A stretch of DNA of 64,000 nucleotides, from assembly GCA_009617715.1 (NCBI GenBank), contig VTFK01000218.1, positions 62,001-126,000 on the forward strand. Direction: 5' to 3'. Shown one piece after another: positions 1 through 14,476 of the stretch (its first letter is position 1; each line of letters opens with the position of its first letter). The position numbers and the translations under genes were made by a program. The notes under the pieces are model-generated. The model ran no database searches and was not told the DNA's origin. It saw only the letters and a program-made list of their open reading frames with translations. This DNA comes from Plectrocnemia conspersa (Eukaryota; Arthropoda; Insecta; Trichoptera; Polycentropodidae).

Positions 1-394
1 GTCACGTGGTCAAGTTATAATACCACATGCTTATTGGGGATTTCAACAGACTCTTACTGACATCTTTGAATATTTTAGGGCACCAAAAGGGATTAATTAT
101 ATTTTTGATAGTATATTCCTCTAACAGATATCGTTATTATATTTTTTTCATATAAAATTAAATAATTAAAAAATAATTAGTGGTACTTAATTTTGTTTAA
201 TAAAATCGTTTCGAATATCCTTATGTGTTTTCCTAGATCGGTTTATATAAATGTCACACCATAAAGAATTCTTATTTAGAATCGATGGCGACAAATTCTA
301 GGATAGTCACAGATTTTTATATAGTTATTATTCCAATCGTACTACTTCAGTTGTAACTTCGGTTTGGACAACTTCCAGAGAGTGTAGTTCAGGC
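1..394 (+). repeat. REP-A copy 1, partial (cut by window start, internally deleted)
   Basis: This is the right-hand part of the REP-A element, matched by eye to 25273 onward of the full copy at 24884-25972 with only scattered base changes. It ends in the family's right terminal repeat (AACTTCCAGAGAGTGTAG then TTCAGGC at 388-394). The internal segment found in other copies after the words for 'cacagatgtg' is missing. In its place about 30 bases at 313-343 resemble the body of the SINE at 20880-21212. The left part lies outside the window. It is non-autonomous: no transposase is visible. Confidence 0.85.
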
Positions 395-3174
395 ATTACA
401 GCTATATGTATTGCATTTTTTATTCAAAGCACATTTTTAACTGGACTTTCACGCCCAAACTTTTGCATAACACTAGCTCCATCAGTTGTTTGATGCTAAT
501 ATTTCGCTTTCAAAATAAATTCCAAATTCGCTCAAACGTCTTTCAACAATTTTTCGAATTTCGAGAGAATCACATTTACCTGAAATGTAAATTAGTCCTA
601 GATTAAATATATAATTTTCAGCAATATCGTGAAATATCTTCTATTTTTTGAACTCGTCCATACATCCATTGTCAGGCTAAACCGAGCATTCGCTTCTTTT
701 AAATCTCTTATTTTGGCAATTATTTCATTTTTTTTTCTTTTCATAAAATTGTAATATCAAGTTTATAGTATCCGATTTATTATTGGCGTAATATATTTTC
801 AAATGGAATCACTATTCATAATCCATAAAACCATATTTAGTGGCTAGCCAGGCAGCAATTTCAGGAAGTGATTGTATTTTCACAAAATTTTCTAGTGAGG
901 GTTGATATATTCAAATTATTTTGGTACTATTTTATCATTCCATATTTTTGGACTCTACTGCAGTATTTTTATTAATATGAATTTCTAGATGTCTTGCTAA
1001 TCAAATGCATAAGATTTCTATTTCAGCAGAAAGGCCAGTTTGAGGTCTGTTACTTGACCAACATTTTGACCTATACTAAAATATTCAGAACAATCCCTAG
1101 AATATTAATTATATATTTTTTTAATGAAATTAACAGAACTCTGTCAAGTTTTTTGCGACACGTACATGTGCCGATTTAAATCCTTAGGTTTTATTATTTC
1201 TACGAAGCTTAAGTCAGTATTCAAAGGCGCCGCGGATATAATGTGTCACGTAAGTGACGCTCTATCGAGTTTGTGTATCAAGAACGAGGCTGTTGTTGCA
1301 CGAGCGACTCTGAAATAGACGCCGGTCGTGCGACGTTTTCCGAAGCGCTCTCTGCATTTTCCATATAGAGACTTTTCATTTCGCCGCAATAATTCAATTT
1401 GACGTTTAAAACACAATGGACGCCCTCCTTCTTAGAGCATTTTAGTAGTTGAATGATTTCGTCTTAAAGAATGGGTAAATTAAAAGGCATATTCATGTAT
1501 TAAAATTAGTTTTAAATATTATTTTTCATTTCAATGACAAAAAGGTAAAAAAAAAAGGCGTATTTACGATAAATCATTAAAATTTTACTTTTTTTTTTAA
1601 ATAAATATTAAATTTAATATGACAGACTATGGTTAAAAATTTGATTGAAATGTGTATTTTTATTTTTTAGATCATTATTTTTGCATTTAACATGTACATT
1701 ATGTAAAAAAGCATGTATAGTTTGAGCTGTAAGCTATGCGTGAATTTTTTCAGAAATTAAAATAATTCTCCTAGACGTTATAAACAATAAAGTTGAATAG
1801 CAACCTCTTTTAGAATATTTTTTTGAAATGAATATAAAATATAAAATTTCAAATATGAATATTTAAAAAATAAAATCGTCAACCGAAGACGACGACGATA
1901 TGCGGCACGCACACACGTTACTGAATATCAATAATTCGATCTAAAAAAATAATTTTGTTATATAAATCAAAACAATATGAACTATACAGTAAAAAAATAT
2001 TATATTGTTTGAATCGTCGGTATCTTAATATTTTTTTATTAATTCAATAACTTGAATATTTCAATAACACATTGAATCGTATAGTAACACATCAATTTTA
2101 ACAAAATTGGTGTCGTATTATTTATATTGTATTTTAATCACAAAAAAAAATTACTGATTATTGTATGTAATTGTGTTTTTATGGATATCAGATATTCAGA
2201 ATATGTTATTATTTTTTTTACATTTATCGATTTTTTTCTTATAAACAAATTAAATTATTTTAAATTAAAAAATAAAAATATACAATTCAAAAGATTAAAA
2301 AATACGATTTCTTAATTAACAAATGTATTAATGATTTTGAGTCAAAAGTTATTGCATTATCAATTTTCACGTTCATATTTAGAATATTAAGGTGGTAATT
2401 GATAATTTCACACGTATTTTTTTACATATTCATATATTTATAGCCTCAAGTGTAAGTGTATTAATAATGCCACTTTGATACATAAGCTTTGAAAATTTTA
2501 CATCTTATTTCATCAACTAATTATTAAATAGTATCACAAGATTTTTTTGCCACTCCATTGTATTCGAAAGCAACACTTAAAAATCATTTTGTTTGTGAAC
2601 TTGTTAGAAAAGAAAATATACGTGAGAGAACTGGCGAAAATTATCTGTGAAAAAAAAAACAGAAAATAAATCAAGAAGATCTCTCTTTATCTTAATAAAT
2701 TAACACAAAACACACAGTTTTTGTTCTTTAATAATTATAGAGCCATCGATATGTATAATACATAGACTGCTCTTAAATTCACATAAATCTGTAATATCAT
2801 TTTTTCTCTTAAAATATAAATGTACAGATGTGTTTCTCTTAGATCTGTATATCATTGAACAGATTGTCTGATTTTTATGCGGCTTTCACCATTGAAGCAT
2901 ATTTTTCAGATAAAATTTACGTAAATACGACATCGAAATTCTTAGCAATTAAAAATATTACATATTAAATTCGCATTGTGATGCAATACATATATTATAT
3001 CAGTTGTAATTATAATTTATTACTTATATGAAGCAAAAATCTTGTGTGTGTATATGTATTACGAGTGAAATTATGTTTTCACTAGTATAAATATAATTTC
3101 ACTAACTTAGCCAACTGAAATGTATTATATCAAATTATTGATTTACAATTTCACTACTCAATATCAGTAAAACT
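395..3174. other. Gene-free AT-rich stretch with one GC-richer island
   Basis: No exon, transposase or RNA gene was recognised. Bases 1200-1440 form a GC-richer island with several CpG-containing words and no long open frame. Bases 1540-2420 are extremely AT-rich with long A and T runs. Short open frames at 406-606, 994-1318 and 2127-2315 have the composition of chance frames in AT-rich DNA. Confidence 0.6.
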
Positions 3175-3450
3175 ACAATTCGTTTAAGAAGTTGTGTTTG
3201 GTTTATTCGTTTAAGTTCGGTTTGCGTTTAAACAGCAAATGAAAGTTTTTTAAACTGTCAATTTGATCTCCATAGACATTTTAAAGTACATATAACTTTA
3301 TTAGAACATATCAGTTAAATTATTTTTCGCTAGTAATAAATTTTAATTTATTTAAGATTTAAATTTAATTCTGCCAGTGAAAATACTTAACTTCAATAGT
3401 GATACATATTCACTGTAACATATGTTGTAATAGTATATGTCGAAATATTT
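3175..3450 (-). repeat. REP-B copy 1, diverged
   Basis: It aligns by eye in the same orientation with 57990-58415. Shared landmarks in the same order are a GTTTGxGTTT segment, AGCAAATGxxxGTTT, AACTGTCAATTTGA, TTTTTCGCTAGTA, and ACATATTCACTGTAACAT near 3405-3422. It is more diverged than the other two copies. No coding sequence was recognised. Confidence 0.55.
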
Positions 3451-4639
3451 TATACTTATTTATTTATTGAATTGAATTGCTAAAATAATCAATACCACAA
3501 TGTTTGAAAACATTCATTAAAATGTTATAAGACGTTTTTTATTCCATTCGTAAAATCAAACAATGCATAACAAATCTGCGATTTTCCACGTTCTATATAT
3601 ACTACGTTAAACCGTGTAATAATATGCTGCGGTTTTATTGTGTTCAACTCCACTCAGGAAGTCGTTTCCTTAGAAAATCTATAAATTTCTACCTAATGGT
3701 GAACCACTCTGTATAATACGGCCCGGATTCAGAAATGGAACTAATTTATATATTCAGATATATTATGTATTAAAAATATATATTTTTAACCATGCATTTT
3801 TATTGTTTCAGGTATGACACACAACATCTAGAGTTAAAAAGTTCCGGTATGTAAACGAAGCATAATTAATTATACTTTATAATGAAGCCTTCTTGACTTG
3901 CTAGTCAAAGATTAATTTTCGATGGTGTCGAGGGTAGACGGAGAGCGTCACTAGTTTCGTACCCTTGCCCACTTTATTTTATAGTCATTAGTGGAAGAAT
4001 AGTTGGTTGCTCCGTTATCTGGCTAGATCCGCGGAATCTGTCCTCCGGGACGCTCTATATCTGAGCGTCGCTCTCTAATCTAATTGGGCGCTCTATCCAG
4101 AACCGCTCGCGTTTCACAGAGCGATGCAATTACATCCATCTACACCCAAACTGTAGACTCTACAGCCCAAAAAGTGTGTGATAGTATCGGTTGGTTACAT
4201 GGCTCGCGCGCGCACAGACGACACTTGAGCAAATTCGATTTTCGAGCTCATTGGACGTGAGAGTTCCGAATCTGATGGTGGTTTTGTACATACATAATAT
4301 GTAGTACGTTGCTCAATTTGAGATTGATTTTCCTCGTTGTATAAGTACAATTGTGTCACCCTTAGATTTATATATTAGAATTGGATTATTGGATAATGGA
4401 AAAAGTTTTGATAAGTCAGACTTACAGCTAAAAAACGTCATCTATATTAGTTTAACATATAAAATATAAAATATTCAGAAAGCTGCCATATAAGTACAAA
4501 AATAAAATGTTACCTGAAATTAGCGTACTTTTGATATAATTAAAACATTAATTTAATGGTTATTAATTTCTTCTTTTATATGTTAATAGTACATCATTAA
4601 TGAAAAAGAGTGATATTTATTCAAAATATTTTTTATTTG
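3451..4639. other. Gene-free stretch with GC-richer island at 3890-4290
   Basis: The island at 3890-4290 repeats short words of the type GACGCTCTAT, GAGCGTC and GCGCTCT several times, and GACGCTCTAT also occurs near 1256. I could not assign it to a known element. A splice-like pair (TTTCAG at 3806-3811 and GTATGT at 3847-3852) lies just upstream and is discussed in the findings. The rest is AT-rich with nothing recognisable. Confidence 0.5.
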
Positions 4640-5610
4640 AATTTTATTTTTAGACGTAATTGCGAATGAAAATATATTTAATTATTATTTTGACTTCATA
4701 AAACAATCCCATATGAACAACCACGGAATTTTGGTATTCTATAGTATTTAGGCCCGGTGACTGTGTAGGCCATTCTAAAAGCGTCAAACCCACTGACGCA
4801 AACCAACCCCAGCTTTTATGTATGGCACGGAGCGTTTTCTTACTGGAATCGGATGATAGTGTGTAAAGTAATGTCACTATTCATACCTCGCAAGTTTACA
4901 GGTTACCTACCCCTGCTGCTGCCATGCAACCCCAGACCATAGCGCTTCCGCCATTATATTTGACTTTAGGAACTACGTAATCAGTTAGATATTCTTCTCC
5001 GACTCTTAAACGCACGTGTACTATATCAGAGGTCGTAAAAACTTTAAAAAATGAAAAAAGTATGATTATTTTTTTAAATTATTGCTTTAGAAATTTTTGA
5101 ATAAATTAAGTTTTTAATATTTTTTTATATCAACCAATTTTAGTTTCTAATTACCTTAAAGTTTTTCAGACCTAATGACTTTCACCCAATCTCGGTGTTT
5201 TTGGGCCCATTATAACCTTTGAGCTTTATTTATTTCTGAAAGCTACGAGTATTATCGGGGCTTAGAACCTCTGAGTTCCACATTGTTGAGCATTCTTCTC
5301 ACTATCCATGAAAAAATGGATGTCCCTCCGCTTGGAGAGACTTCAGCAACCAGCTTTCAAGACATTTTTCGACGATTTTTAAGGGACTCGCGAACCAACA
5401 TTCGATCTTCCTGGGCATTTGTCTTTTGTTTTCTTCCAGTTCTTGGGTTTGATTTGTAAGAACCATATTGGTTGAACCGTTTCAAAGCATTTTAAACAAC
5501 GTGTTGTGAACAATTAATTTGTTAATTAATTTCCGATATAGTCAATAGTATGTCATAAATTTATATTCGACCTTTTAGTTTCACTTAATTCGCGTTTCAC
5601 GAAAAGCATA
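4640..5610 (-). pseudogene. Decayed Tc1-like transposase
   Basis: Read on the minus strand, fragments of a Tc1/mariner-type transposase follow in the right order. An N-terminal start like KRELSET lies near 5600. A helix-turn-helix region with ALKRFNQYGSYKSNPRTGRK lies near 5430-5500. RESLKNRRKMS and WIVRRMLNN lie at about 5270-5400, and WAQKHRDWVKV near 5180-5220. The conserved block NGGSAMVWGCMAAAGVGNL is at about 4900-4960, and LLEWPTQSPGLNTIEY near 4740-4790. Tc1 transposases have the matching blocks GGGSVMVWG and EWPxQSPDLNPIE, and the latter is followed by the last catalytic residue. The frame is broken by several stops and frameshifts. An AT-rich stretch at about 5045-5160 sits where the first catalytic aspartate region should be. 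This is a dead relic. No terminal repeats were identified, so the boundaries are approximate. Confidence 0.85.
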
Positions 5611-5654
5611 TGCAAGTGGAATTGCAAATTCTTTTTTTTTGTTAAGAAATTTTC

Positions 5655-5790
5655 GGTGGAAAAAACTCTGTGGAAAGCCGCCCTTAAATTTTTGCAATCT
5701 GATGATTCCTACGCGGAGCGATTTTTTTTCATCTAAATATTAGTGTAGTTTGTAGATTACCAAAGCAAAGACAATATTCAAGAATAACTT
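5655..5790 (-). repeat. Fragment of the hAT-like relic family (REP-D)
   Basis: The segment with CTCTGTGGAAAGCC, TTTGCAAT, CCTACGCGGAGCG and ACCAAAGCAAAGAC aligns with 34244-34352 in the same order. In that copy the minus strand reads SAWESAYCKYVW, which recalls the TRWNS-type motif of hAT transposases. Here the matching frame is interrupted by a stop. It is a short piece next to the Tc1 relic, and may be a separate insertion. Confidence 0.5.
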
Positions 5791-9011
<3,221 letters not shown>

Positions 9012-9013
9012 TA

Positions 9014-10542
9014 CACCCATACCTCGCTTTACGGCCTAGATACGTTCCACGAAACTTGGTCGCAAAGCGAAAAGCTGTATAACGAATCAATTATTCTAAT
9101 ACAAATTCATACAAATTCAATGGGATCGGTTCCAAATTTGTTAAATATGTAACATGGTTTATCATTTAAAATGCATTTTATCTTTTTATTTAATTTTAAT
9201 CAAAAATACATACATAACTAGTACATACATTTGTACATAAAATAATAACAGACTCCAAAAACCAACAATAATCCATAAACAAAAATGAAATTACTTCATG
9301 TTACATAAAATATGTGTATGAATACATACATAATTTTTTTTAAAATGGCTTTAATCTGAAGACGATGAAGAAATGGTAACCTGCAGATCACTGTCGTTCT
9401 CATTTTTCGCTGGTAAGGATGGGCCTGGCTTAAAAAAATTGTCCAACGTTGTTTGTCTTGCCTTTTTGTCTCTTTCGTTCTTCAGTGATTAATAACAGCT
9501 AATGGCTGAGTTAATTCCTCGAGAAACTTTAGCGCTACGTTTGACGTCAGGATCGTTTTTCAGGAAGATGTTTATTCCTTGTTCGAAATAGGAAAAATAT
9601 TTTGACAATTTTTTTGATGTTTGCTGTTTGAATACAACAGACTCTTTCTCTTCATCAAATGCCGGTTCTGCTTGCAACTGAATGAGTTCCTTATATGAAA
9701 GGGGTTCCCTATCAGCTTCAAGTAGATCAAGCACATCACGTTCGTTCAAACCTTCAAAGCCGAGATCATGTGCTAGATCCAAAATGTTTTGCCTAATTTC
9801 AGGAAGGCAATTAACTTCTGCATCAGTACTTTTTACACATTCTGGCCATATTTTTTTCCAAACATGCTTCATTGTTGTTAATTTGAATTCCTTCCATGAT
9901 TCACTGATGCTGTCAACAGCATCCTTGATGTTATAGTTTTTCCAAAATGTTTTAATTGAAGATTTACCATCGGTTTCCCTTATAAGTTGTCGGAAAGTTC
10001 GGCGTAGGTAATATGCCTTAAAAGTGGCTATTGCACCCTGATCCATTGGTTGGATCAGAGCTGTTGTATTTTTCGGAAGGTACTCAATCATTACATCTTC
10101 AGATAGTTCGGATAAATTAGTAGGATGCCCTGGTGCATTATCCAAAATTAGCAAAGCCTTGTTGCTTATGTTATTGTCTCGCAAATATTTTTTCTTTTCT
10201 GTGCAAAAGTAATTTTTGAACCAATCCTCTAAAGTAGCTTTAGTCATCCAAGCTTTCTTGTTGGATCTCCATATGACGGGTAATTGATTTTTATTTAGTC
10301 CTTTAAGAGGCCTTGGATTTTCGGACAAATATATTAAAAGTGGTTTTAGCTTAAAATCACCCGCGGCATTTGCACCAAGTAGCAAAGTTAATCGTTCTTT
10401 AGACACCTTATAACCAGGCGCAGATTTTTTTTGCCGTTATAGCGAAACATTTTAGGCCGTTAATCGAAAACGCGCCTTAATTGAAGAGGGCCGTTATAGC
10501 GAAAGGCCGTATTAAGAGCGGCCGTATAGCGAGGTATGGGTG
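9014..10542 (-). mobile_element. Tigger-like (pogo/Tc1-mariner) element, internally deleted
   Basis: The ends are inverted repeats: the left starts CACCCATACCTCGCTTTACG and the right, read on the minus strand, starts CACCCATACCTCGCTATACG. They match over at least 22 of 23 bases, including a shared GGCC next to these. Both ends are flanked by TA (9012-9013 and 10543-10544), the target site of the Tc1/mariner/pogo group. Subterminal repeats of the type CCGTTATAGCGAAA occur at 10435-10510. Related full-length Tigger elements are about 2.4 kb, whereas this one is about 1.53 kb. The missing part is the N-terminal half of the transposase, joined directly to the right subterminal repeat near 10435. 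Confidence 0.92.
9351..10435 (-). pseudogene. Tigger-type transposase, C-terminal DDE part (TIGD1-like)
   Basis: The open frame from about 10435 down to 9489 reads the pogo/Tigger DDE domain. It begins inside the protein at KKSAPGYKVSKERLTLLLGA; the codon at 10406 is GTG, not a start. Next come GDFKLKPLLIYLSENPRPLK, RSNKKAWMT, the second catalytic block LLILDNAPGHP (near 10135-10170) and the third block LIQPMDQGAIATFKAYYLRR (near 10010-10070). The usual N-terminal DNA-binding helices and the block with the first catalytic aspartate are absent, so the product cannot be catalytic. After TAA at 9489-9491 the same frame stays open as KKARQTTLDNFFKPGPS, a typical Tigger tail, to a TAA at 9351-9353. 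This suggests the first stop is a later nonsense mutation. Confidence 0.92.
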
Positions 10543-10544
10543 TA

Positions 10545-12839
10545 TTGTGTACTAGGTACATAGTTCAATCATAATACAAATAAATGTGATGATTTTGATG
10601 ATACATACAAAAACAGCGTATAAATGTAGTAGTACATTATAATTTATCGCGACCAACCATATTCCGTCGCTAAAAAAGTAATAAAACTAATTAAGTTGTG
10701 TCGCATGTATTTTACAAAAAACATTTTTTTTTCGTTGACATAAACAAACAAATATGCGTATCCGAACGGTGTCTATTAACAATTTCAAAGCACTTGCATA
10801 AAAACCTAGAAACAAAGCTAGAGTGTGTGCATACTCTACCAATCAGATATTAAAAGCACCTGATCACGCGTTCTTTAAAATGACGACATTCAAATTTACT
10901 GTTACTTACGCAATTATACAAATTATTATTATTTATTAATAATAACGTTTCCATGATTCTGTATGTATCTTTCCATATAATGTAGGTATTTATTAACAGT
11001 TTAATTTCGTCGCTATGCATTTAATGTTAATTAGTTTTGTACGTTCGATTTGATTCTCATTTAAACGACTCTTCTGCACCATTGATAATCATTTCCCCAT
11101 AGATATCCATTTTAGGAGTGGCGGTTCGTCTGCAGCTCTCCCAGCATAAAATAAATGTTCCTGTTTTAAATATCTTTATGTGTGTAACTTAGTCGAGTTA
11201 ACTTGATAAATTATTTTTGTCAAATATAATATCTTATAAAGTACATATTTTAGTTTTATGTAATGAAATTTTATTTCAATATTTCAAATTCTTACCTTGT
11301 TACGACTGATTATTGGTAATGCCATTTATAATAATAAAATAACCTTGTAATTTGAATACTTAACAATTCAACGATAAAAAATAAACCTCGCTTTATGTCA
11401 AAGGCAATTTCCCATTTGAATCGAGGTACACAAGAAAAAAAAGATCATAATCGTGAGCCCTTAATGGCGGTGTTCAATTACACCTATTCATGGAGGTCCA
11501 CCTTCTTTTCTATAACCCTTCGACCTCCGGTCCTTTGAGAGGTAACGGCTGACCCGAAAGCTCATTGTTGTGCACGCATAATCGAATATTTATGTGTTTT
11601 TAAGCGTCGATGCCGTTCAAAAAAAGTTGTATTATAGCTTAAGCATTACCGTATAAAGCCTTAAAAAATGTTTTGTTGACAAATCGATACGGGGGAGGAT
11701 CGAAAGTTTAATTTGAAAGTTAATATGTTTTTTAAATAAATTGTTTATGTGCTTCACTTAAGCTTTCTTAAATAAGCGCGCTCTATAATAATAATCCGCA
11801 AAAAAGGAGAGGAAACACGCGCAAGGCTTCTTCGTAAATATTTAAATCCTATTCTGGACCCATCCTCTTTTGTATGCGGATTCTGTATCAATGCTCGATG
11901 TTACTTACTACACGATCCAGCTTTAAGGATACGATCAAAGAAGACCCTCTTCGGGCAGACCAAGACCAACCAACCCTCAAGAACGAGAGGAGGCTGCGAA
12001 TTTCACCCTCGACTCCACTAATCCTCTGTCGGGAGTCCTTTGTAAGCAAATACGCGAGGGAATATCCTCTACGGAAAATAGCCTTTCCTTAACAAAAAAA
12101 CTATTCCTTCTTTCTCTCTCAGTTTTATTATCTTCGCACGCTCCAATTTGCCGTTATAGTGTAATATTCGGGGTGTCTTTTTTTCAACGCAACCCTTAAG
12201 AAGATTAGGCGAGTATAAAGATTAATTTTCGCGGCCGTTCTTGAACGTTATTTTCGCAAATTTTCCCACACATTTCGAATAGGTTGTTTGCGTCCGTGTT
12301 ATACGGGTTTGTATTAATGGAACAGTGGATAAACAGAATAGTAGTTAGCGGTATAACTTAACATAATAATGGGGCGTATAATTTTCCATTACGCGATTCT
12401 AACCCTGCCAAAGTAAACACACCGCCAGGCATATTATGTTATATATAATTCAAGCAAAATTGTGTTTAGTTCACTCTCACTATCTCTCTAACTTTTCTTG
12501 TTTAACAAACAGACCTCTTAAGCCAACAATGAAAACGACGGCTATTGTTTATTCCAAATTGGCAATAGAAGTATCGCTGCGAATTGGGTAACAAATGGAC
12601 CATGCTATATGAGAATGATCTTTTTTGTCATTTTCCTCATCACTGAAGATCATTTCACATATTTCACATATTCCGATACTTAACTAAAATATTTTATTTA
12701 TCAAAGTCTCATTTGTCAAGAAATGAAAAACATCAAGAAATCAGAACGTTTATTCTTGACCACATTAATTCACATGTATATATATATATAAAGGGTAAAA
12801 ACACAGGTCAAACTATACAAACCTTCGTTGATGTGGTGA
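10545..12839. other. Gene-free stretch; GC-richer island 11430-12200
   Basis: AT-rich up to 11400. The island 11430-12200 is mixed in composition and holds a 72-codon frame (11874-12092) without recognisable motifs. From 12200 to 12620 the sequence is intermediate and then returns to AT-rich. No repeat shared with the rest of the window was noticed here. Confidence 0.5.
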
Positions 12840-13090
12840 AACTATTATTATAGCACATAAACTCAGTGATTAATACCCGAAAGGCATGGGTTCTAATTCC
12901 ATTGGTTTTATTTTATTTATATTATATTTTGTAGTTTAAAATTAGTGAATAATATAAAATTATAATTTCGATCGATCATCATAGATTAAATGTTCCTAGT
13001 CTTACTGATGAATATCATGATTGATAATTAAAATAAAATCGAGCTAGTAATGCCTATCACAAAATCTCGTTTTCACCTAAGGCTAAAGTT
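12840..13090 (+). repeat. SINE-like fragment (tRNA-derived head and part of body)
   Basis: A B-box-like word GGGTTCTAATTCC lies at 12888-12900, preceded by GTGATTAATACCCG. This aligns with GTAACTAATACCTG and GGCTTCGAATTC of the copy at 20880-21212. The body shares a segment TTATAATTxCxATCGAxC followed by CATAGATTA. The 3' tail typical of the other two copies was not found, so this copy is truncated or strongly diverged. Confidence 0.4.
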
Positions 13091-14476
13091 ACCAATTTGA
13101 TTTTAGTGTATTATATAAGTTTAAAAATAAAATTGCTTAATTATGTATATTGTATAAATTATACGTTACACGTGTTTATGTACTCTCAAACATCCGATAA
13201 TTTAAAAATTGCTCACGTATTAAACTACAAAGAACCTTTGATGAGAAGTGTTATTTTTTAGACGAAATACTCCCTAGTCACTTTGCGTGCTCAATGAATT
13301 CGCAAAATTAATGTTACACCTGATCGCCGAGATGAGGTTCGAAGATCTCAAGTGGAACTAATCGGATAACACAACACGGAGAGATCGGCTTTGTGATCCG
13401 ACCGGATGCTAATTCGCACCGGAGACTGAGGAGGATAGATGTAGTAGTACTAGAACATTTCACCGGTAAAAATCAATTGCTGTCTGAGAGAGCCGTTCAA
13501 AATTGTCAGTTGCAATTTAGAACAATGCACATGGGATTTCATACACATACAGTTTTTGATATTTCCTTATCAATATATGTATGTCTTGTATGAGGAAAGT
13601 TTATTAGCAACGTTCCAACTTGATGACGATAAAATGCATGTTTTTGCGATAGCTGTGTTTTTATTGTGAACCTTCCGGGGCCTTATAGTGTTTTTATCGC
13701 GGAAAATCCTTTCGGAAAATTGCCGAGTTTTATTTTGGACCTTTTCACCCCAACGAAACGCTACATTTCTCTTTTTACAATCTGCATTCGATAAATTTTC
13801 TTTAAAATAAAACAAATGATCCCGATCTACATTTTCACTATTCCCACGCGAATTTTATCGTTTGAGTTTTTATACAACACAATTTTCAAATTTTATCAGT
13901 ATACAGAGTGGCCTACAAAATTTCGAATAGTGTTTTTTTTAATTATTCATATACATATATCCTCAAGTAATTTTCTTAAATATATGCTGTATATATTGTC
14001 CAAGAATGACGTAATACTTCATCTAGATCATTTAATATAGTATTAAGAATCTTATGGCGTTCTGGAAATTCATAAACACTAATCTTACGGCTTACAAAAT
14101 ATTTTTGAGGGTGTCGCGAAATGTTTATATATTATGTTTTTAATTAATCTTTTTCGCCTTCCTCTCAGTCGTTTTCTTACTCTTGAGCTTAGTTTTCAGT
14201 ATTGACTATCAAGAAAATTGAACGTTCAGATCTTAAATATGGCTTTGATAAGTTGAAGACGAGTTTTTGGGCTCGTTTGGGAAGGTTCTGACTTCAGAAA
14301 CTTCCACTAAAGATCTCGGAATAACTTTTGAGAGGAAGTAGAGATTCTCTTTACACGTAAACGATGTCTGCAAAAAATATAAAAAAAAAGAAAACGTTTT
14401 ACTTTGCCGTTCAGTCATTAATTCATGTCCTCTATGCCATTTTATTTTCATAATGGATACATTTTTGAATTGAGAT
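13091..14476. other. Gene-free stretch; island 13320-13810
   Basis: The island has higher GC and overlapping short frames on both strands (13393-13593 plus, 13570-13815 minus) that match nothing I know. The sequence from 13820 to 14476 is AT-rich, with one short GC-richer part at 14230-14450 and no recognised element. Confidence 0.5.
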
